A model generated the notes under the pieces. That model searched no databases and had not been told where the DNA came from. It worked only from the letters and a program-made list of their open reading frames with translations. A stretch of 64,000 bases of DNA from the NCBI RefSeq assembly GCF_000426045.1, contig NZ_AUEP01000005.1, positions 248,001-312,000 of the forward strand, read 5' to 3'. This document shows positions 58,736 to 64,000 of this stretch, piece after piece (the stretch's first letter is position 1; every line of letters starts with the position of its first letter). The DNA comes from Marmoricola sp. URHB0036 (lineage in GTDB: Bacteria; Actinomycetota; Actinomycetes; Propionibacteriales; Nocardioidaceae). The translations under genes and the position numbers were made by a program.

Positions 58736-61642
58736 TCAGCGCTTGCGTGAGCCCTTGCGCTTGATCGGCACGTGCACCAGGGAGAACCCGGACTCGTCGT
58801 CGTCCTGCTCGGAGTCCTGGTCGAGATCCAGATCGGGGTCCTGGTCGGAGTCCGCGGACGGGGCGTGTCCGGCAGCGGCCGGCTCGACCGGCACCGCGAC
58901 CGGCTCGGCCGAGGCATCGCTGGCCGCCGGCGGACCGGCCGGGCGTCGCGCCGTACGACGGCGGGTGCTGGTCACCAGCCGCGGCTCGGGACTCGGCTCG
59001 GGAGTCGGCTCGGCTGGCTCCTCCTGCTGCTCCGGCTCGGCAGAGGACGGCACGTCCTGGGGCTCGGGCGGGGTGCTCGACGGCGTGCCCAGCACCGACT
59101 TCTCGGGTCCCTCGTCCTGCACCTCGTCCGTGTCGTCCGTGGTGTCGTCCGTGACGTCGCTCTGGACCTCGTCAGGGCTCTCGTCCGGGAACTCGTCCTC
59201 GTCGGTCGTCTTCTCCGGCGGCTTGGAGCGGGCGAGGTCGGCCGGGGACGGCGTCGCGTGCGCTCCCCCGTTGCCGTTCCCGTTGCCGCCGTTGCCACCG
59301 CTGCTCGCACCCGTGCGGCCGCCGCCTCGGTTGCGGCCACCGCGACTGCGGCGGCCACGGGGCTCGTCGTCCTCGGACCTGCCGCCCGACTCGACCGGGT
59401 GGTCCTGGATCACGACACCACGGCCCTTGCAGTGCTCGCACTCGTGGCTGAACGCCTCGAGGAGGCCGGTGCCGATGCGCTTGCGGGTCATCTGCACCAG
59501 TCCGAGCGAGGTGACCTCGGCGACCTGGTGACGGGTGCGGTCGCGACCCAGGCACTCCACCAGCCGGCGGAGCACGAGGTCGCGGTTGGACTCGAGCACC
59601 ATGTCGATGAAGTCGACGACGATGATGCCGCCGATGTCACGGAGCCGGAGCTGCCGGACGATCTCCTCGGCCGCCTCGAGGTTGTTCTTGGTGACCGTCT
59701 CCTCGAGGTTGCCGCCGGAGCCGGTGAACTTGCCGGTGTTCACGTCGACGACGGTCATCGCCTCGGTGCGGTCGATGATCAGCGAGCCGCCGGAGGGCAG
59801 CCACACCTTGCGGTCGAGACCCTTGGCGATCTGCTCGTCGACGCGGTACGTCGCGAACAGGTCCTTGCCGTTCTCACCGGGCTCGAAGCGCTCGAGCCGC
59901 TCCTGGAGATCGGGCGCGACGTGCGAGACGTAGTTCTCGACGAGGTCCCAGGCGTCATCACCCTGCACCACGAGCTTGCCGAAGTCCTCGGTGAACAGGT
60001 CGCGGACGACCTTGAGGGTGAGGTCCGGCTCGCCGTACAGCAGCTGCGGGGACTTGCCGGCCTTGACCTTCTCCTCGATGTCGTTCCAGCGGGCGGTGAG
60101 CCGCTCGACGTCGCGGGTCAGCTCGTCCTCCGAGGCGCCCTCGGCGGCGGTGCGCACGATCACGCCGGCGCTCTCGGGGACGATCTCCTTGAGCAGCGTC
60201 TTGAGGCGGTTGCGCTCGGTGTCGGGGAGCTTGCGGGAGATGCCGGAGGTGTTGCCCTCGGGCACGTAGACCAGGAAGCGACCCGGAAGGCTGACCTGAC
60301 CGGTCAACCGGGCGCCCTTGTGGCCGACGGGGTCCTTGGTGACCTGCACGAGCACGGTCTGGCCCGAGGAGAGCACCGACTCGATCTTGCGGGGCTGACC
60401 CTCCTTGTGACCGACCGCCGCCCAGTTGACCTCACCGGCGTAGAGGACGGCGTTGCGGCCCTTACCGATGTCGACGAAGGCCGCCTCCATCGAGGGCAGC
60501 ACGTTCTGGACGCGGCCGAGGTAGACGTTGCCGATCAGCGAGGTCTGCGACTCGCGGGCGACGTAGTGCTCGACGAGCACCTTGTCCTCGAGGACGCCGA
60601 TCTGGGTCAGGTCGTCCTTCTGACGGATCACCATGACGCGGTCGACGGACTCGCGGCGGGCGAGGAACTCCGCCTCGCTGACGATCGGCGCCCTGCGACG
60701 CCCGGCCTCCCGGCCCTCGCGACGGCGCTGCTTCTTGGCCTCGAGGCGGGTGGAGCCGCCGATGCTGGTGATCTCGTCCTCGGGGTTGCGCTGCTTGCGT
60801 ACCCGGGTGACGGTGTTGTCCGGGTCGTCGCCGGACCCGCCGGAGTCGTCACCCGAGCGGCGACGACGCCTGCGACGGCGGGAGGCGCCGGTCCCCTCGC
60901 CCCCGTCACCACCCTCGGAGCCGCCCGAGTCGCGGGACTCGTCGCTGTCGTCCTCGGAGTCGTCGCTGTCGTCGTCGGTGTCCGCGCTGCCGTCGGAGGG
61001 ACGGCGGCGCCTGCGGCCTCCACGGCGGCGACGGCGGCGAGCGGCACCATCGCCGTCGCCGGAGTCGTCGGAGTCACCCTGCTCGTCGGTCTCGGGCTCC
61101 TCGGCTGCGGTGTCGTCGGCCGGGGTGTCCTCGCTCGCCTGGGCCTTCTTCGAGGCGCGCTTGCGAGGCGTCTCGGACTGCTCCTGGTCGGAGTCGTCGG
61201 CCTTGGCGGCGGCTGACTTCTTGGCCGCCTTCTTCCGGGGCGCGGCGGTCTTCTTCTCCGGGGCCTGGAACAGCACCATCGGCGCGACCGGGGCGTCGGG
61301 CCCGTCGTCGGGCGACTCGCCCTCGGCCGGCTCGGGGGCGGCCGCCTTCTTGCGGGAGGCGGCCTTCTTCTTGGGCTTGGCCGGAGCCTCCTCCGCAGGG
61401 GCCGCGCTGTCGGTCTCGGTGCCCTCGGCGGGCGGCTCGGCCGCCTTGGCGGCCTTCTTGGCGCCGGACTTCTTGGCGGCGGCCTTCTTGGCCGGCGCCT
61501 TCGCGGCCTTCTTGGCCGCGGTCTTCTTCACCGGCGCGTCGGGCGCGGGATCGGTGGGGGGTGCTGCGGTGGTCTCCGGGGTGGTCTCCGAAGTGGTCTC
61601 CGGGGTGGTGATGTCGGAGGTGGTGTCGTCGTTGTCGAGCAC
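58736..61642 (-). CDS. rne: Ribonuclease E/G
   Basis: 968 aa from GTG 61640-61642 with AAGGG 7 nt upstream; an ATG-initiated longer frame (61801) has no such signal. Layout: Lys/Ala-rich then acidic then Arg-rich N-terminal tail (1-330); S1 domain from about 370 (IGNVYLGRV); catalytic D633 and D677 (44 apart; E. coli D303/D346); zinc-link C735-x2-C738, placed 58 after D677 as in E. coli; disordered Arg/Gly and acidic C-terminal tail. The catalytic core is central with tails on both sides, the actinobacterial arrangement. Main mRNA/rRNA endonuclease; tails probably scaffold partners. Confidence 0.95.
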   Translation of the reverse strand: MLDNDDTTSDITTPETTSETTPETTAAPPTDPAPDAPVKKTAAKKAAKAPAKKAAAKKSGAKKAAKAAEPPAEGTETDSAAPAEEAPAKPKKKAASRKKAAAPEPAEGESPDDGPDAPVAPMVLFQAPEKKTAAPRKKAAKKSAAAKADDSDQEQSETPRKRASKKAQASEDTPADDTAAEEPETDEQGDSDDSGDGDGAARRRRRRGGRRRRRPSDGSADTDDDSDDSEDDSDESRDSGGSEGGDGGEGTGASRRRRRRRRSGDDSGGSGDDPDNTVTRVRKQRNPEDEITSIGGSTRLEAKKQRRREGREAGRRRAPIVSEAEFLARRESVDRVMVIRQKDDLTQIGVLEDKVLVEHYVARESQTSLIGNVYLGRVQNVLPSMEAAFVDIGKGRNAVLYAGEVNWAAVGHKEGQPRKIESVLSSGQTVLVQVTKDPVGHKGARLTGQVSLPGRFLVYVPEGNTSGISRKLPDTERNRLKTLLKEIVPESAGVIVRTAAEGASEDELTRDVERLTARWNDIEEKVKAGKSPQLLYGEPDLTLKVVRDLFTEDFGKLVVQGDDAWDLVENYVSHVAPDLQERLERFEPGENGKDLFATYRVDEQIAKGLDRKVWLPSGGSLIIDRTEAMTVVDVNTGKFTGSGGNLEETVTKNNLEAAEEIVRQLRLRDIGGIIVVDFIDMVLESNRDLVLRRLVECLGRDRTRHQVAEVTSLGLVQMTRKRIGTGLLEAFSHECEHCKGRGVVIQDHPVESGGRSEDDEPRGRRSRGGRNRGGGRTGASSGGNGGNGNGNGGAHATPSPADLARSKPPEKTTDEDEFPDESPDEVQSDVTDDTTDDTDEVQDEGPEKSVLGTPSSTPPEPQDVPSSAEPEQQEEPAEPTPEPSPEPRLVTSTRRRTARRPAGPPAASDASAEPVAVPVEPAAAGHAPSADSDQDPDLDLDQDSEQDDDESGFSLVHVPIKRKGSRKR

Positions 61643-61842
61643 TGATGAGCCCTTCGTGCACCTCACCTGACTGTCACCCAGGCGACGGTGCTGGTCGCGG
61701 CGTACGGCGTCGGGGCGAGCCCTGCGGCGTACGACAAAGCCTTCGGTCGGCGACGACACCCTCCGCGGCATCGCGTCACATGTGTGATCCCCTCGCACCA
61801 ACCGCGGTCGCCGGGCTGCCTAGCGCAATGAAGCTGTCACCT

Positions 61843-62619
61843 TCACTGCCCAGCCGCGTCGCGGTCGGGTGCCAATGGATCACCCACCGTGCCGTTCTTC
61901 TCGTCCAACGGTCCCTGGGCCAGTCGCTGCTGCAAAACGGCGGTGACCCGGAGTCCGGAAGCCTGGTGAAGAGCGGCGAGAACGTCGTCGGGTCTCACGG
62001 ACGGCGAACCGTGTCGCAAGACCACGTCGAGTATCGCACACGCCCCGGGACCGGGACGCGAATCGCCGGGCTCACCCCCAGGTTCCTCGACCGGGTCGAC
62101 CAGGTCGACCGAGGCGATGGCGGCGCGGGCGTCGAAGCTGCGCAGCCCCTTCTTGGTCATCCGCTCGACCACGACCTCGTCGGTCGCGAGCAGCGCACGG
62201 ACTGCGGCCGCCGCCTCCTCGGCTGAGACACCGTCGAGGGTGAGTCGCCACCAGGAGGCCTCGAGCCGGTCGGCCAGGGCACCGCCGGAGCTGGCGACGA
62301 CCTCGAGCACGTCGAGACCCGGGGGCAGGGCCGCGTCGATGTCCTCGTGGGCACGGGCCGGGTCGAGCTCCTCGGCGAGCGCGATCTCGAGGTACTCGGC
62401 CTCGCTGGCCGACCCGGTGGGGGCCGCACCGGCGTAGGAGATGCGCGGGTGCGGGTTGAACCCCGATGAGTAGGCCATCGGGATGCGAGCCCTGAAGACG
62501 GCCCGCTCGAAGGCCCGGCTGAAGTCACGGTGGCTGGTGAACCGGAGCCGTCCCCGCTTGGCGTAGCGCAGCCGCAGGCGCTGGACGGGCGGCGGCTGTT
62601 GCTGGGGCTGTTCACGCAC
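61843..62619 (-). CDS. DUF2344 (TIGR03936) radical-SAM-associated protein
   Basis: 258 aa. LRLRYAKRGRLRFTSHRDFSRAFERAVFRARIPMAYSSGFNPHPRISYA is the TIGR03936 signature. In most relatives this protein is encoded right after, or fused to, a B12-binding radical SAM protein (TIGR03960) and just before rne. Here the neighbour on that side is an AlkZ-like gene, so the partner is missing or lies elsewhere. Possibly involved in RNA modification (inference). Confidence 0.85.
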   Translation of the reverse strand: MREQPQQQPPPVQRLRLRYAKRGRLRFTSHRDFSRAFERAVFRARIPMAYSSGFNPHPRISYAGAAPTGSASEAEYLEIALAEELDPARAHEDIDAALPPGLDVLEVVASSGGALADRLEASWWRLTLDGVSAEEAAAAVRALLATDEVVVERMTKKGLRSFDARAAIASVDLVDPVEEPGGEPGDSRPGPGACAILDVVLRHGSPSVRPDDVLAALHQASGLRVTAVLQQRLAQGPLDEKNGTVGDPLAPDRDAAGQ

Positions 62620-62644
62620 GTCGCGTGACCCTACCCGCGCCGAC

Positions 62645-63814
62645 TCAGGGAAGCAGGGCCGACTTCATCTGCCGCGAGGCGTAGACCGTGGAGACCTTCT
62701 GCCCCTCCAGCCATTTGGTGAGCCGCTCGGCCTCGTCCTGGAGGGCCGCGAGCGCCTCCGCACCCGGGTCGCCACGGGGTACGACGACCACGGCCCCGTC
62801 GGGGTCCTGGACCCAGCACCCCACGACCCGTCCGCACCACCACGCGGTGCTGCCACCGTTGCCGTTGGTGTCGAAGAGGAAGGGCCGGTCCTCGGGGTGG
62901 AGGTAGAAGTCGCGCTGCTTCCAGCCCATCGTGGTCGGGTCGAGCACCGGCAGCAGCGCGGCCCACGGCTCGGGCTCGGGCACGTCGTCGACGTCGTCGG
63001 GCAGCAGGTAGCCGACCCCTTCGGCGAGCGAGACCTCCACCGCGTCGAGGTCCCGGAGCGCCTGCCGCACGGCGGCCTTGGTCGACCCGAGCCACCAGAC
63101 CAGGTCGGCCTCGGTGCCGGGCCCGAAGCGCTGCAGCCAGCGCCGGACGAGCTCGCGGTAGCCGGCCTCGGCCGGCGCCTTGGTGACGGCCTCGCCGAGC
63201 CACTCCTCGGTGAGCGTCCAGCGCGGTCTGGAGGTGCGCCAGTCGCCCTCGTTGTCGCCACGCAGCACCACGCCGGTGGCGCCGAGCGTGCTCAGCACGC
63301 GGGGCGCGATCGGCATGTGCCCTCCGTAGGACTTGCCCGGCGACATGTGCAACCGGCGAGACAGGGGCGGGATCTGCTCACGCAGCTCGGCGGTGGTCAA
63401 GGGGGTGTCGGCCAGCGCCTCGAGCACGGTGTTGAACATCCGGTTGATCCAGACGTCGCCGCGCTTGGCGATCCCGTTGGCCTCGATCTCCTTGGCGAGC
63501 CTGGTGCGCAGCACCTGGGCGACCCGATCGGAGGCACTGCCCCACACGTGCGGCAGCACGTCGCGGGGGAAGGTGAACAGGGTGCGTCGCATCGCGAGCT
63601 GCTTGACCACCGACCGGTCGGAGTAGAGCGCCCGGGCGATGTCCTCGCGGGTGGCGTCGCACCGGGTCGCCACCGACAGGTAGACGCTCGGGGCCTCGGT
63701 CGCGTGCAGGCAGGCGATCGACGCCACCGCCTCCTCGACCGTCTCGACCCGGACCGCGAGGGCGTGCCTGACACCCAGCCGCGCCCGCCGTTGCCCGTCG
63801 GAGATCTCGCGCAT
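62645..63814 (-). CDS. Winged-helix DNA-binding (HTH_42, AlkZ-like) protein
   Basis: 389 aa from ATG 63812-63814 (GACGAT 6 nt upstream); an in-frame start at 63862 is less likely. The HTH_42 fold is followed through RRTLFTFPRDVLPHVWG, GYRELVRRWLQRFGPGTEADLVWWLG and NGGSTAWWCGRVVGCWV. AlkZ and YcaQ (AlkX) excise bulky or cross-linked bases using a QxQ or QxD motif near the N-terminus; at that place this protein has H-A-T (CLHATEAPSVYLSV). Glycosylase activity is therefore uncertain. 25 nt upstream of the DUF2344 gene. Confidence 0.8.
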   Translation of the reverse strand: MREISDGQRRARLGVRHALAVRVETVEEAVASIACLHATEAPSVYLSVATRCDATREDIARALYSDRSVVKQLAMRRTLFTFPRDVLPHVWGSASDRVAQVLRTRLAKEIEANGIAKRGDVWINRMFNTVLEALADTPLTTAELREQIPPLSRRLHMSPGKSYGGHMPIAPRVLSTLGATGVVLRGDNEGDWRTSRPRWTLTEEWLGEAVTKAPAEAGYRELVRRWLQRFGPGTEADLVWWLGSTKAAVRQALRDLDAVEVSLAEGVGYLLPDDVDDVPEPEPWAALLPVLDPTTMGWKQRDFYLHPEDRPFLFDTNGNGGSTAWWCGRVVGCWVQDPDGAVVVVPRGDPGAEALAALQDEAERLTKWLEGQKVSTVYASRQMKSALLP

Positions 63815-63871
63815 GGAGAGATCGTCGCACCCGCCGCCGACAGGCGAGACCGGCTCCGGCACGATGCTCGG

Positions 63872-64000
63872 GTGTCCGCACCGACCCGCCGCCGCCTCCA
63901 GCGCGGGCTGGTGATCCTCGGCATCGTGGTGCTGGCCTTCAACCTGCGCCCGGCCGCGGTCAGCGTCGGCCCGGTCCTCGGTGAGGTCAGCGCCGGGCTC
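63872..64000 (+). CDS. MFS transporter, CynX/NimT-like (5' part only)
   Basis: 43 residues visible from GTG 63872: basic start (TRRRLQRG), first helix LVILGIVVLAFNLRPAAVSVGPVLGEV. The LAFNLRPA...GP motif is typical of CynX/NimT-type MFS proteins (cyanate or 2-nitroimidazole transport). CACGAT lies 6 nt before the GTG. The rest is outside the window. Confidence 0.7.
   Translation, partial: MSAPTRRRLQRGLVILGIVVLAFNLRPAAVSVGPVLGEVSAGL

Overview
The window is high-GC DNA (roughly 70%) with strong GC3 bias and is gene-dense. Gene content and order point to an actinobacterium of the Nocardioidaceae, most likely Nocardioides or a close relative. Evidence: the order rne-rplU-rpmA-obgE-proB-proA-nadD-rsfS-(phosphoglycerate mutase-like)-[...]-leuS-degV-comEA-comEC-phzF-holA-rpsT-[...]-lepA-[...]-hemW; DUF2510/DUF4328 membrane proteins; an F420-dependent LLM enzyme; SigF-type stress regulation; a 13E12-type DUF222-HNH gene; and many start codons lying 6-7 nt after a TANNNT box, as expected for leaderless mRNAs.

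Layout. 1-650: a cut-off ClpC-N-terminal-domain gene behind a small HTH gene, with a doubly palindromic operator over a consensus promoter. 754-5721: hemW and an acyl-CoA ligase, a beta-propeller glycosidase-like protein and a sulfotransferase. 5763-12533: MOSC protein, a secreted beta-propeller phytase with PKD and duplicated unknown domains, two DUF4328 paralogues, and an ECF42 sigma factor with its DGPF partner. 12530-21466: APH(6)-like kinase, lepA, GNAT, SDR, pyruvate:quinone oxidoreductase-like enzyme, FMN glutamate-synthase-like enzyme, rpsT, holA. 21510-29812: phzF, comEC, comEA, degV, an SDR, leuS with a leucine leader-peptide attenuator.

29898-49146 is about 19 kb of lineage-variable genes sitting inside the otherwise conserved backbone. 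It holds a lipoprotein-sorting-like/ABC exporter operon, lipase, sodium:solute symporter, galE, SDR, an HNH cassette with inverted repeats and REP-like elements, DUF1304, a general-stress-like protein, a Baeyer-Villiger-type monooxygenase, a four-domain PAS/PP2C/kinase/STAS regulator divergent from a SigF-type sigma gene, a GAF-ANTAR regulator, and a tightly overlapped operon (haem-oxygenase-like diiron protein, CDGSH protein, methyltransferase, HAD phosphatase, F420 enzyme). Its right edge is a tRNA-Ala(GGC) gene with an adjacent degenerate copy.

49575-61642 returns to the backbone (phosphatase, rsfS, nadD, proA, proB, obgE, rpmA, rplU, rne), interrupted by a DHA2-type efflux gene whose start codon lies inside a palindrome. 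61843-64000 carries a DUF2344 protein, an AlkZ-like winged-helix protein and the start of an MFS gene. The most promising little-described features are the ClpC-NTD/HTH operon, the diiron/CDGSH/methyltransferase triad, the inverted-repeat HNH cassette and the leuS attenuator.
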